Shown piece after piece: positions 43,096 to 52,289 of a DNA stretch of 64,000 nucleotides (positions are counted from its first letter, which is position 1; every line of letters starts with the position of its first letter). This DNA comes from Oscillospiraceae bacterium (GTDB lineage Bacteria; Bacillota; Clostridia; Oscillospirales; Ruminococcaceae). The stretch is from assembly GCA_900768105.1 (NCBI GenBank), contig CAAGBQ010000131.1, positions 10,408-74,407 on the forward strand, read 5' to 3'. The notes beneath the pieces are model-generated. The model worked only from the letters and a program-made list of their open reading frames with translations, was not told where the DNA came from and searched no databases. The position numbers and the translations under genes are program-made.

Positions 43096-43968
43096 TTATT
43101 CTATTCCGAACGGAGAGAGCTTAAGCTTATATGTGTTATCCAAAAAAGAGATGAGTTCGCATCTTTCGTCGCGCCGGTCAAGCTCCGGTGTGATAATCTG
43201 CCCATAACGGTTGGTGGCAAGAGCTATGCCGGTATCGATTTCCTCGACGGAAAAGTCGGAGCAATGAATCAGCGCCGCGCGGTATTTATACTGCGGATAA
43301 ACGGTATCGGCAATATTTTCGGAGAGAAAGCTTTCGCTGACATCCGCCCAAAATATCAGCAGCGCATCCGCAGAGGGAATATAATCCACTCCGTTCCATA
43401 CCAATACCCCCTCGGCGTTCGGCGACCAGCTTTGGCACGGGGCTTTTGTGTTTTCCGGCGCGTAAAAGTTAAGAACCGACTGTTCACCTTCCGTAATGGA
43501 GTAATAAAAAATATACACAGTTCCTTCGGCAGTAAAGCCATATGATGAAAAACCGTTGAATGCTTCATTAAATACGGATATTTTACCGGTGCGGTTATCT
43601 TTTATGTATGCGCAGGCAAGGCCGGGACCGCCGTCAAAAAAACAGTAGCCGCCAAGGGTATAGCGCCCGTTTGGCGAGGTTTGAGGATAAATCCCGCCGG
43701 AATCGTTTTCCTCCGGGGTCAAAAGTTGCTCCAAAGCCATGCCATAGCCCGTGATTTCATCAATACGACTTTCCGAATAGCCCATTTCCATGGCGGCGGA
43801 ACGAAGCTCCGCTTCGTCTGCGAGGCTTTCGGCGGCGCTCTTGCTCACGCTCGGTTCGCCGCCCTGCTCCGTGCTCAAATTATCGCTGCTTGTGGGCTGT
43901 GCTTCGCACGCGGAAAGCACAAGCACCGCCATAAGTACCGCGAGCACGGATGAAATTTTCTTCTCCAT
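43096..43968 (-). CDS. Lipoprotein of unknown function
   Basis: 290 aa from ATG 43968 with AAAGGAG upstream. MEKKISSVLAVLMAVLVLSA followed by C21 is a lipoprotein signal with lipobox. A Ser/Glu-rich linker (25-55) leads to a beta-rich domain that may be a propeller or WD40-like fold: SPNGRYTLGGYCFFDGG and CQSWSPNAEGVLVW repeat a SPNG/SPNA pattern. It probably faces the outside on the membrane. I do not recognise the family. It is 50 bp downstream of the phosphatidyltransferase gene. Confidence 0.78.
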   Translation of the reverse strand: MEKKISSVLAVLMAVLVLSACEAQPTSSDNLSTEQGGEPSVSKSAAESLADEAELRSAAMEMGYSESRIDEITGYGMALEQLLTPEENDSGGIYPQTSPNGRYTLGGYCFFDGGPGLACAYIKDNRTGKISVFNEAFNGFSSYGFTAEGTVYIFYYSITEGEQSVLNFYAPENTKAPCQSWSPNAEGVLVWNGVDYIPSADALLIFWADVSESFLSENIADTVYPQYKYRAALIHCSDFSVEEIDTGIALATNRYGQIITPELDRRDERCELISFLDNTYKLKLSPFGIE

Positions 43969-44018
43969 TTTGAGCACGCTCCTTTCAAAAAAGCGCCTCC
44001 CAAGGGGAAGCGCCATCG

Positions 44019-44654
44019 TCACTTTAAAAAGTATATAAGAGAAACGGCGGCAACAGAAATGCAAAGAGAAATAATAATCTGTGCGGATTTTGTGCCGCGT
44101 TCCTTTTGGGTAAGCAGCCCGATATAAAAAATCGAGTACATAATCAGGGAGAAAATCGCCATTGCGCTGCAAAGGGCAAAAAGCCCATCTGCGATTGCGG
44201 CGGGGATGTTCGGCACAAGCAAAAGCAGCGCCATGCTGCCCTCCAGAACCACCGTGGTGGCTTTCCCGAACCACTGGGCGGAATTTACCGTATCCGTTTT
44301 TTCAAGCACTATAAGGCCAAGCAGCGCCATTGTAAGCTCTTTTATCACAAAGATAAAGAAAAGCGGCCATATATCCGGAAAATTGACCGAAAGGCTCAAT
44401 ATAAGCGCGCCCTGGGTAAGCTTGTCCGCAACGGGGTCGATAAATTTTCCGAAATCGGAAACCATATTGAATTTTCGCGCAACAATGCCGTCAAATATAT
44501 CGGTAATCCCCGAAAGCGCGAGCACGCATACGGCTGGAATTACCGCTTCCTTTACGCAATAAAGCCAAAGATAAAGCGGAATTAAAGCAATGCGCAAAAA
44601 ACTCATCAGGTTCGGAATGGTGAGCACATCTTTTTTTGACAGTCTTCTTTTCAT
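44019..44654 (-). CDS. CDP-alcohol phosphatidyltransferase (PgsA-like)
   Basis: 211 aa from ATG 44654 with AAAGGA upstream. The CDP-alcohol motif is complete: DIFDGIVARKFNMVSDFGKF followed by IDPVADK (D-G-x2-A-R-x8-G-x3-D-x3-D). LTIPNLMSFLRIALIPLY is the usual PgsA start. The enzyme most likely makes phosphatidylglycerophosphate from CDP-diacylglycerol, although other acceptors are possible. It is followed by the lipoprotein gene and preceded by a PlsC-like gene, forming a lipid-making run. Confidence 0.9.
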   Translation of the reverse strand: MKRRLSKKDVLTIPNLMSFLRIALIPLYLWLYCVKEAVIPAVCVLALSGITDIFDGIVARKFNMVSDFGKFIDPVADKLTQGALILSLSVNFPDIWPLFFIFVIKELTMALLGLIVLEKTDTVNSAQWFGKATTVVLEGSMALLLLVPNIPAAIADGLFALCSAMAIFSLIMYSIFYIGLLTQKERGTKSAQIIISLCISVAAVSLIYFLK

Positions 44655-44769
44655 ATGAAGTCCTTTCAACCGGATAAAGCGACGCTTTAATGCAAAGCCG
44701 GCTTTTATAAGGCGGCACATTTTTATTATTGCCGCAAAGTGCCGCCGTTTTTCACCGCAGCGTAAAAAA

Positions 44770-45606
44770 TCATTCGTTTTCTTCCTCGATAAAAGGAATC
44801 TCCATTCCTTCGCAAAGAAGGCGGCGGCATATTGCCGAAAGCTCTGCCGTGGAGGAAGCCTTTACCGCCTCCGCAGGAATTACGCCGCAAATTTTGATTA
44901 CGACATTCGTACGGCGAAAAGGCGCGCGCCGCTTTATTTCATCCGTGCCGGAAATTGCGGTTACAACAACGGGGCAAGCTGCCTTTGTTCCGATTTTAAG
45001 CGAAGCGTTGTGAAAAGGAAGCAGCGGCGCGGTGTCGCTGCGGTTGCGTGTTCCTTCCGGATAAAGCCCGATGGAGCAAACATCGTTTTTGATATAATCC
45101 GCGGCGGTGTTTATGGTTTTAACGGCGTTGCGCGGGCTTTCACGGTCAATGGGCAGAGCACAGATTCTGTGGGCGAATTTCCCGATAACCGGTATATCCA
45201 TATTTTCCGGCTTTGTAATAAAGCCAAGCTGGAGCTTATCCAGCGCATACAGGCTGATAAGCGGGTCAAACATGGAACGGTGATTTTGAATAAGTAAAAA
45301 GCGCCCCTTTGGGATTTGTTCCATGCCTTTCACCTTTACCTTTACATTAAGCAGCTTCATCCCAAAGGAGATGGTATACGCCGTCATTCTTCTAAAGCGC
45401 AGGTCGTCATGTTCTTGCAGGGAATCCATATCCTTTACGGAAAGGGACATTATCCAAAGAATAAGGCAGTGGATAAGAAGCCCCAAAATAAAATAAAGAA
45501 CAAAAAACAAAATTCCGAAAAGGAAGGCGGAAACACCGGAAAATCCGCCCAAAACCACGGAAAGCACGGAAAGAGAAATTGCAAAAACAAGGAAAGGAAA
45601 AACCAT
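44770..45606 (-). CDS. 1-acyl-sn-glycerol-3-phosphate acyltransferase (PlsC-like)
   Basis: 278 aa from ATG 45606; AAGAGG lies upstream, and an in-frame GTG at 45618 is less likely. Two N-terminal membrane helices (about 3-55) are followed by LLIQNHRSMFDPLI (the H-x4-D catalytic motif) and GLYPEGTRNRS (the EGTR phosphate-binding motif). It adds the second acyl chain in phosphatidic acid synthesis. It is the first gene of a minus-strand run with the PgsA-like enzyme and a lipoprotein. Confidence 0.92.
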   Translation of the reverse strand: MVFPFLVFAISLSVLSVVLGGFSGVSAFLFGILFFVLYFILGLLIHCLILWIMSLSVKDMDSLQEHDDLRFRRMTAYTISFGMKLLNVKVKVKGMEQIPKGRFLLIQNHRSMFDPLISLYALDKLQLGFITKPENMDIPVIGKFAHRICALPIDRESPRNAVKTINTAADYIKNDVCSIGLYPEGTRNRSDTAPLLPFHNASLKIGTKAACPVVVTAISGTDEIKRRAPFRRTNVVIKICGVIPAEAVKASSTAELSAICRRLLCEGMEIPFIEEENE

Positions 45607-45713
45607 TAAGCAAAGCACCTCTTGAGTATAGCTTGATAAAAATCCAACCTATATTTTATTACATAATTGCCGAAAGTTCAAGAAAATATTTGTGAACAAT
45701 AATAAAGGCGCTA

Positions 45714-45742
45714 TTGCACGCTTTTGTAATAAGAAGTATAAT
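45714..45742 (+). promoter_or_regulatory. Promoter of the aminopeptidase gene
   Basis: TTGCAC (45714-45719), 17-bp spacer, TATAAT (45737-45742), 37 bp before the start codon. Confidence 0.75.
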
Positions 45743-45778
45743 ATTCTCGTTGACATTATTTATAAAGGAGCAATTAAA

Positions 45779-47062
45779 ATGAATAAAGAGCTTTTTGATT
45801 TTATAAAACGCAGCCCAACCCCGTTCCATGCGGTTAAAAATGCGGGGGAGGCCCTTGAAAAAGCGGGCTTTTTGCCCCTTTGCGAAAGCGGAGAATGGAA
45901 CCTTGAAAAGGGGAAAGGATATTATGTTACCCGAAACGGTTCTTCCGTAATTGCCTTTAGGGTTCCGGAAAGCGAGTTTTCCGGATTTATGATGACCGCT
46001 TCGCACTGCGACAGCCCTGCGTTTAAGATAAAGGAAAATCCGGAGCTTGCCGATAAGCATTATGTGCGCCTTTCCACCGAAAAATACGGTGGAATGCTTT
46101 GTTCAACTTGGCTGGACCGCCCGCTTTCCATAGCAGGCAGAGTTATGGTAAAAACGGAAAAGGGCGTTTCCATGCGCCTTGTGGACCTTGCGGAGCCTTG
46201 CGCCGTTATTCCCAATGTTGCAATTCACATGAACCGCAACGCCAATGACAATATGAGCTATAACCCCGCCGTGGATATGCTTCCGCTTTATTCCGAAGGC
46301 GAGGGCGGTCTGCGCCGCCGCCTTGCGGATGCCGTAGGCGCGGAAGAGGAGGATATCCTTGCCACCGATATAATCGTATATAACCCACAGGAGGGCATTG
46401 AGTGGAACGGGTTTATATCCGCACCGCGCCTTGACGACCTCCAGTGCGCCTTCAGCGCGCTGAAAGCGTTTATATCCGCGGAAAAGAACGCTTTTGCAAT
46501 GCCGGTTTACTGCCTTTTTGATAATGAGGAAGTGGGCAGCCAAACAAAGCAGGGCGCAGCCTCCACATTCCTTGCGGATACCCTTGACCGTGTGCGCGAG
46601 GCGCTTGGAATGAGCTTTGGCGCATATCACCGCGCCGTTGCAAACAGCTTTCTTGTTTCCTGCGATAACGCTCATGCCGTTCATCCGAACCATCCGGAAT
46701 TTATGGACAAAAACCATGCCGTTTATATGAATTCCGGCATTGTTATCAAATATAACGCCAACCAGAAATATACCTCCGACGCCGTTTCCGCAGCGATTTT
46801 CCGCACCGTTTGCGAAAAAGCCGGCGTTCCGTTCCAGTACTATGCAAACCGCGCGGATATGGCGGGCGGAAGCACCCTCGGCAATATTGCAAATACTCAA
46901 GTTTCGCTTAATACCGTGGATATAGGTTTGCCGCAGCTTGCAATGCATTCCACCTATGAAACGGCGGGGGCGAAGGACACCGAATATATGGTAAGCGCGC
47001 TGAAGCTCTTTTATGAGCACGCAATTCGTATGGAGGCCGACGGCGAGTATACTTTTGAATAA
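45779..47062 (+). CDS. M18-family aminopeptidase
   Basis: 427 aa from ATG 45779, with AAAGGAG 8 bp upstream. The two-metal active site is visible: MMTASHCDSPAFKIKEN (His), SAPRLDDLQ (Asp), FDNEEVGSQ (the Glu pair) and SCDNAHAVHPNHPEFMDKNH, with a final metal His in LAMHSTYETAGAKD. It removes N-terminal residues (acidic ones in the eukaryotic homologue) in the cytoplasm. It is a single gene with its own promoter and terminator. Confidence 0.95.
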   Translation: MNKELFDFIKRSPTPFHAVKNAGEALEKAGFLPLCESGEWNLEKGKGYYVTRNGSSVIAFRVPESEFSGFMMTASHCDSPAFKIKENPELADKHYVRLSTEKYGGMLCSTWLDRPLSIAGRVMVKTEKGVSMRLVDLAEPCAVIPNVAIHMNRNANDNMSYNPAVDMLPLYSEGEGGLRRRLADAVGAEEEDILATDIIVYNPQEGIEWNGFISAPRLDDLQCAFSALKAFISAEKNAFAMPVYCLFDNEEVGSQTKQGAASTFLADTLDRVREALGMSFGAYHRAVANSFLVSCDNAHAVHPNHPEFMDKNHAVYMNSGIVIKYNANQKYTSDAVSAAIFRTVCEKAGVPFQYYANRADMAGGSTLGNIANTQVSLNTVDIGLPQLAMHSTYETAGAKDTEYMVSALKLFYEHAIRMEADGEYTFE

Positions 47063-47100
47063 AACGGATGAGCACCGTGCTCATTAAATAATACAAAACA

Positions 47101-47141
47101 AAAGCGGTTCCGCGTGTGTTTGAGCACGGAACCGCTTTTTA
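47101..47141 (+). terminator. Terminator after the aminopeptidase gene
   Basis: Stem AAAGCGGTTCCG / CGGAACCGCTTT with a 14-nt loop containing TTGAGCA, followed by five T residues. Confidence 0.85.
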
Positions 47142-47143
47142 TA

Positions 47144-47172
47144 TAAAAAAGCGCGGAGCTTTTGCCCCGCGC
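47144..47172 (-). terminator. Terminator for the minus-strand DHHW lipoprotein gene
   Basis: Stem GCGCGGaGC / GCcCCGCGC with TTTT loop; on the minus strand it is followed by six T residues. Confidence 0.7.
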
Positions 47173-47187
47173 CATCGTAAAAATACC

Positions 47188-48528
47188 TTATGAAAGAACC
47201 TTTGCTTTAAGATCCGCCTGAAGGCTTATTGCCGCCTGACAATTGTTGATGATAAGCGCATCGGTAACATTGTATTGCTCTATAATGGATTCAACGCTTG
47301 CGGTATCCTTGCGGATGTCCACAACCACTACCTGCTCGTAATAGTCAAGCATATAGGGAACAAAGCCGTTTCCATAGGATTCTTTAAAAATAATAAGAGT
47401 TTTTCCGTTTTTATTTGCGGTGGTAAAAACGGTAAGGGGCTGGTCGCCGCAGATGAACATTCCGGCATAGCTTTTGCTGTTTGCGTTGATTGCGGAGCCG
47501 TTGAACCATGTTCCTTCGCTTTTATAGGTCATGGAATAACCGGTGTGCGGATAATGCCCAACGGTATAATCGGGGTTTGCTTCAAGGCAGGAGGGGTTGC
47601 CGGACCAACCGTAAAGAGTACCCATAAAGTCGGTTTTGACTACGGTTTCATAGGTGTCAAGGGCATACGGCTCAATTCCGTTGGCGCTGCAATATGCAAC
47701 GGAGCCGTAATATGCGCCAAGGCTTGTCCAATGGTGGTCGGTGCGATAGAACATATACTCGCCCGCATGCTCTGTCATAACGCCGAGGCAGTCGGCCTTT
47801 TTTACACTGTCGTTCATCATGCCGTAGGTGGCGTCAATAAACTGCTGTGTGCGCTCATAAGGGTTGGTATAGCCTTTTGGAGCGTTAAATGCGCAGCTTT
47901 TCGGAACAAGCAGGGAGGTTGTGTTGATGTTCGGATATTTTTCCGCAAAGGCGTTGATTATATCGGCATAGGAGGAGCTTCCCTCTGCGCTTGGCAGGAA
48001 GTATTCCAAAGCATAATCGCCGCAGACGAGCACCGCGCCGGCATAGTATGCATCTATATTATTGTTATAGTGGCCGGTATTTTGCGTTTCGGGGATTATT
48101 TTTGAGGTATCGTCGGAAACGGCTCCGTTTTTACCCGGAGCAATATATTTTTGCCCTTCGGGAATTATGCGGGTGCCGCATTTGGTGCAAACGCCGTCGC
48201 TTCCAACATTGTGGCCGGTTGCCTCGGCAAGGATTTCGCCGCAGACGGTGCAGGTTTGCGGTTCGGTGCAGGTTGCTTCCGCACCAGGAGTATGCATAAG
48301 CTGGGGAGCAAGCACCTCGCCGCATTTTGTACAGGTTTGCGGAGCGGAGCAGCTTGCGGCGGGACCGGGAGTGTGGCCGGTTGCTTCAACAAGCACCTCG
48401 CCGCATTCGGTACAAACCTGCGGTTCGGTACAGGTGGCGGCAAGGCCGGGGGTATGTTTGTGGCCGCAGGCGGAAAGGCTTGCAGCCAGAATTAAAATTA
48501 CAAGTAAAACAGAAACAAATTTTTTCAT
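47188..48528 (-). CDS. DHHW-family lipoprotein with N-terminal cysteine repeats
   Basis: 446 aa. MKKFVSVLLVILILAASLSA then C21 is a lipoprotein signal with lipobox. Residues about 23-115 carry three 27-residue repeats and a partial fourth, each H-T-P-G...C-x5-C-x2-C-G-E-x-L (for example TCTEPQVCTECGEVL), a zinc-ribbon-like pattern. The rest is a DHHW/AlgX-type SGNH-like domain: FYRTDHHWTSLGAYY near residue 258, and IIFKESYGNGFVPYMLDYYE near 390 resembling the serine-bearing block. DHHW proteins act outside the cell on glycan acetylation with MBOAT partners. A second DHHW protein lies at 52997. Confidence 0.82.
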   Translation of the reverse strand: MKKFVSVLLVILILAASLSACGHKHTPGLAATCTEPQVCTECGEVLVEATGHTPGPAASCSAPQTCTKCGEVLAPQLMHTPGAEATCTEPQTCTVCGEILAEATGHNVGSDGVCTKCGTRIIPEGQKYIAPGKNGAVSDDTSKIIPETQNTGHYNNNIDAYYAGAVLVCGDYALEYFLPSAEGSSSYADIINAFAEKYPNINTTSLLVPKSCAFNAPKGYTNPYERTQQFIDATYGMMNDSVKKADCLGVMTEHAGEYMFYRTDHHWTSLGAYYGSVAYCSANGIEPYALDTYETVVKTDFMGTLYGWSGNPSCLEANPDYTVGHYPHTGYSMTYKSEGTWFNGSAINANSKSYAGMFICGDQPLTVFTTANKNGKTLIIFKESYGNGFVPYMLDYYEQVVVVDIRKDTASVESIIEQYNVTDALIINNCQAAISLQADLKAKVLS

Positions 48529-48621
48529 TGCTGTCCTCCATACTGTTTTTTAGAAAGCGCCCTTTATTATATCACAGGGCGCTTTAAAGTAAAGACCGAA
48601 AAGGAATAATTGAAAAATTTT

Positions 48622-49995
48622 TTAAAGATAACGGTCAAAGCGTTGGGAAAGGCCCTCTTTTATTTCGCCGTATTTTTCACTTATTTCGGAAAGCACGCTT
48701 TCGGCGCGCTTTTTCATTTCCTCCGGACTGCGTTCGGCAAAGCCCTGTGCCTTTGCTATACCTTCAAGGATTTCTCCGTTCATTTTAAACCATTCGTCCG
48801 TAAATTTGCGGCGGTGCTCGTATTTTCCGCTTCGGTAATTATCCAACACAATATGATAGCGTTCCGCGGCGTGCTTTACGGAATCCTCCCAGGAAATATA
48901 GATTCTGTCCATGGCGTTTTGGCCGACCGTGCGCATAATTTCCGGATGTTTTAAAATTTCAAGCAGCTTTGCCGCCATATCCGCCGATGTGTTTTTGATA
49001 AGAAAGCCGGTTTCGCCGTCGTTAATACCCTCCGCGGCGCAGCTGCCTTCAATAAGCATACTGCCAAGGCCGCAAGCTGCCGCTTCACGCACAACAAGAC
49101 CGTTTGTATCAAATTCGGACGGGAACAGAAAAAGGTCGCCGCGGCAATACCATGCACGGATTGTGTAGCGGTCATATATCGGACCGGTAAAAAAGCATTT
49201 GTTTTCTATGCCAAGCTGCTTTGCAAACTCCTCTGCGCCGTCCTTGTCCGTTCCGCCGCCGATAAATACCATGCGGAAATCGCGCCCTTTGGCAGAAAGT
49301 TCCGCCATGGCTTCAAGGATGCAGCGCAGACCCTTGTACCACACCATTCTTCCTACAAAAAGAAAAACCGGCACGCCCTGCGGAAGGTCAAAGCCCGCCA
49401 TGGCCTTTGCAATCGCTTCATCGGGAACGCGGCCTTTAGGGATGTCAACTCCGTTTTCCATAACCGTATATTCACCGGTATAGCCTATGGAACGCAGGTT
49501 TTCTCCTGCTCCGCGGCTTACCGCCCAAACTTCATCACAGGCGGATATGTTTTCCACAAGCGCCTTTATTGCGCCCTTTTGAAGAAGCTTTCCGCGGATT
49601 GCGTTAGCAATATCTATATCAAATTTTGTGTGATAGGTCAGAACGACCGGCGCGTCAAGGGTATCGCGCAGGGTTCGCGCCAAAAATGTGGAGGTTATCG
49701 GGCAGTGTGTGTGAATAAGGTCAATGTTTTGGGAGCGTATCTCCTCCAAAACTTCTGCGGAAAACGGAAACCCCGCGCGGTAGCCCACAAGCTTTGTGGT
49801 ATCAATGCTGGGGAAGCGTACGACCTTATACGGATATACGCTGTCGTCCGCATTTGGGTAATACGGCGTTGCAACCGTGGCAGTGCCGTATTCCTTTTCG
49901 ATTATTGAAGCATAATTCAAAACAGCGTTTGCAACGCCGTCAATAATCGGCGGGAAGCTGTCGTTAATAAGGCAGATGTTCATTTTATCAGCCAT
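48622..49995 (-). CDS. Glycosyltransferase family 4, diacylglycerol glucosyltransferase-like
   Basis: 457 aa from ATG 49995 with GCGAGGTG just upstream. MNICLINDSFPPIIDGVANA is the usual start of glycolipid-forming GT4 enzymes. The donor domain shows FVGRMVWYKGLRCILEAMAE and FPSEFDTNGLVVREAAACGL (the E-x7-E region). A C-terminal charged helical tail (about 400-457) may bind the membrane. It probably makes a glycolipid, such as a teichoic-acid anchor, rather than the capsule. It is an isolated gene in a minus-strand envelope region. Confidence 0.85.
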   Translation of the reverse strand: MADKMNICLINDSFPPIIDGVANAVLNYASIIEKEYGTATVATPYYPNADDSVYPYKVVRFPSIDTTKLVGYRAGFPFSAEVLEEIRSQNIDLIHTHCPITSTFLARTLRDTLDAPVVLTYHTKFDIDIANAIRGKLLQKGAIKALVENISACDEVWAVSRGAGENLRSIGYTGEYTVMENGVDIPKGRVPDEAIAKAMAGFDLPQGVPVFLFVGRMVWYKGLRCILEAMAELSAKGRDFRMVFIGGGTDKDGAEEFAKQLGIENKCFFTGPIYDRYTIRAWYCRGDLFLFPSEFDTNGLVVREAAACGLGSMLIEGSCAAEGINDGETGFLIKNTSADMAAKLLEILKHPEIMRTVGQNAMDRIYISWEDSVKHAAERYHIVLDNYRSGKYEHRRKFTDEWFKMNGEILEGIAKAQGFAERSPEEMKKRAESVLSEISEKYGEIKEGLSQRFDRYL

Positions 49996-50083
49996 GCTGT
50001 CACCTCGCATCAAGGGAATAGTTGGTTGTTAGAATGAGTATACATTAAATTTATGAACTTTTCTGTATTTTTTTAGTACAAGT

Positions 50084-50617
50084 TTAAGGACGGCCGCTTT
50101 TTTTGGGCACAAAAAAGGCAGGCGACCAGCCGCCCTCCAGTTTAAGCAGGGCGGTTTTGTATTTTATTCCGCCGTTATAGCCGGTAAGGTTTCCGTTTGC
50201 GCCCACTACACGGTGGCAGGGAACTATAATTGAAATGGGATTGCTGCCAACGGCATTGCCCACTGCTTGGGCGGACATTTTTTCTTTTCCGCGACGCTTT
50301 GCCACCTCCGCCGCAAGCGCGCCGTAGGTGGTTGTTTCGCCATAAGGAATTTTGCGAAGAAGGTTCCAAACCTCGGTTTGGAACGGTGTTCCGGAAGGAG
50401 CAAGCGCCGGAACAAAGTCCGGCTCCATTCCGGAAAAGTAAATATCAAGCCAGCGCTTTGCTTCTTTAATCACCGGCGGGTCGCTTTTACAAAGCGGGGT
50501 GCCGGCAAATTCTTTTTCCGGACTTTGCCCCGCAAGCCAAAGCGCGGTTATGGCTTTGCCATCCGTGGCAAGGGTGATTTTACCTATGGGAGAAGCATAT
50601 TCCGAAAGACAAAGCAT
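50084..50617 (-). CDS. ogt: Methylated-DNA-protein-cysteine methyltransferase
   Basis: 177 aa. The suicide cysteine C134 lies in ISIIVPCHRVVGANG, and GTPFQTEVWNLLRKIPYGET is the helix-turn-helix segment that flips the base. It removes methyl groups from O6-methylguanine in DNA. It starts 24 bp after the acyltransferase stop, so they may be cotranscribed although unrelated in function. Confidence 0.95.
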   Translation of the reverse strand: MLCLSEYASPIGKITLATDGKAITALWLAGQSPEKEFAGTPLCKSDPPVIKEAKRWLDIYFSGMEPDFVPALAPSGTPFQTEVWNLLRKIPYGETTTYGALAAEVAKRRGKEKMSAQAVGNAVGSNPISIIVPCHRVVGANGNLTGYNGGIKYKTALLKLEGGWSPAFFVPKKSGRP

Positions 50618-50641
50618 AACAAAATCTCCTTTTATAAAGAA

Positions 50642-51916
50642 TTATTTGGCGGCGGCTCTTTCGCGGTGGTGCAGCTTATAAATTTCTTCCGTAGCCATTC
50701 TTGTTTTGGCAACAACATCGCCGCCCTTCGGAAAGCAGTAATAAAGCCGGTCTTTATCGCCTATGCAGATTACATCGCCAAGCTCGTACCAATAATAATC
50801 GGAATAAAGGCTGTAAGAAGCCTTCGGCCCCTGAACATAATCAAGCTTTCCGCCGCAGCCGGTAAGATGAAAGCCCTCTGCCGTATGTACAAGGCGGCCT
50901 TCGCCAACCATATAAACCGCCTTGAAGTCAACCACCATGCCGATGCTTACCGGAATATCAAGGCGGTATTTTCCGCTTTCTATATCGCTGCGAACGCATT
51001 TGCGTTCCCACACATACCAATCCGGAATGTGAGGAAACTCCGTTTCGCCGTTTTCTGCGGCAAGGCTTCCGAATGGGGTAAGCTCATAGCTTTTTCCGCA
51101 GGAATGGCAGACAAGGCGGGTACCGCTGCCCTCCATCTGCCCCTCTGCGCCGCAGTGGGCGCATTTATACAAAATGCGGTTTAAACCGTCCGCGCGGAAG
51201 CTTTCATCAATAACCACGCGGTTTTGCTCCTGCCAGGCGAAGTTATCAAAATCAAACGCGGCGCGAAGCCCCTCGTCAAGCTCGTCCACGGTTTTTTCCA
51301 AAACCTCCTGCGCGGTAAAAAGGCAGGAAACATTTGCGGAAACCTTTACCTTGCGCTTTTGCAGGCAGTTATACAGCGGGTCGCGTGCAAAGGCGCCCTC
51401 GGTATGTATGCTGATTACCGGAACGCGAAGCTTTTTCAGCAAAATACCAAGGCGGCGCGGAAGCGGAGTTGCACAGCCATCGAAAGAATAGCTTGCCTCC
51501 GGATACATAAGCACGCTGGTGTTTTCTTTGTGAAGGGCGTAGTTTATATCGCCGATAAGAGTAACATCACTTACAAATTTTTGCGTAGGAATACAGCCGA
51601 TTTTGCGCATAAGCCATTCCTTTCCCACAAAGCCGTCGGAGGTGCACACAATGCAGTACGGCTTCGGGAACATAACCTTTGCGACAATTTCAAGGTCGAT
51701 AAAGCTGGAGTGATTCATCAAAATAAGCCAAGGACCGTTTCCGGCAAGTTCCATGCGGCTTGTGGTATAGCAAAAATCTGCATCGCGCAGATCTGCGGAG
51801 GCAGCCGCACGGATTATACTCCGAAAAAACAGGTTCGGCCGCTTTGGAAGCTTATGCGGCGGCTTTTTAATCTTCATAACCTCATCATAGGAAAGCTGTT
51901 TTGTTTTAATTTTCAT
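50642..51916 (-). CDS. PlsC-type acyltransferase with C-terminal zinc-ribbon domain
   Basis: 424 aa. The acyltransferase core (about 55-215) has LILMNHSSFIDLEI (H-x4-D) and LMYPEASYSFDG in place of the EGTR block. A zinc ribbon follows: YKCAHCGAEGQMEGSGTRLV then CHSCGKSYELTP (CxxC...CxxC, near residues 252-275). The last part is beta-rich (ADGLNRILYK to KTRMATEEIY). It probably acylates a glycerol- or sugar-phosphate at the membrane; the extra domains are unusual for PlsC. Ogt follows 24 bp downstream. Confidence 0.82.
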   Translation of the reverse strand: MKIKTKQLSYDEVMKIKKPPHKLPKRPNLFFRSIIRAAASADLRDADFCYTTSRMELAGNGPWLILMNHSSFIDLEIVAKVMFPKPYCIVCTSDGFVGKEWLMRKIGCIPTQKFVSDVTLIGDINYALHKENTSVLMYPEASYSFDGCATPLPRRLGILLKKLRVPVISIHTEGAFARDPLYNCLQKRKVKVSANVSCLFTAQEVLEKTVDELDEGLRAAFDFDNFAWQEQNRVVIDESFRADGLNRILYKCAHCGAEGQMEGSGTRLVCHSCGKSYELTPFGSLAAENGETEFPHIPDWYVWERKCVRSDIESGKYRLDIPVSIGMVVDFKAVYMVGEGRLVHTAEGFHLTGCGGKLDYVQGPKASYSLYSDYYWYELGDVICIGDKDRLYYCFPKGGDVVAKTRMATEEIYKLHHRERAAAK

Positions 51917-52289
51917 AAAAGCGCCTCCGCAAAAAGTTTTATCATTCTACATTATACTATATGTTTCCCCTTCGGGCAACAAAAACGGAGCGGGTTTATA
52001 TTTAAGGTTTGATTAAAAATATTTCAAAAGGGAATAAATAGTTATAGATAAGGAGGGCGGCGCCCGCGCCGCCGCACCTTTGCCTTTTTTATAGGAAGTT
52101 GCAATTTTCCATAAAAGAAGAAGCCAAGCTCCACTGGACATATCGGAGCTTGACTTCTTTGGCGGAAAAAGCCAAACCATAATTTGGCTCAAACCTATTA
52201 TAGTAAAATTATTTACTAAAGTCAATAGAGAACATAGCTGCTATGCTAAAATATTTTATTACTAATTCAGGGCTTTCGGGTATTACAGC
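51917..52289. other. Divergent intergenic region with two hairpins and two dyads
   Basis: No gene is seen. It holds a GGCGGCG-CCCG-CGCCGCC hairpin (52056-52073) and a 15-bp stem with one mismatch (AAGAAGCCAAGCTCC, 52118-52132; GGAGCTTGACTTCTT, 52145-52159). It also holds two perfect dyads near the XRE gene: TAGTAAA-ATTA-TTTACTA (52201-52218) and CATAGC-T-GCTATG (52233-52245). Confidence 0.65.

Noticed and set aside
52013..52225. 70-aa minus-strand frame in the gap before the XRE genes
   Set aside because: It lies across hairpins and dyads and has no ribosome site; treated as non-coding.
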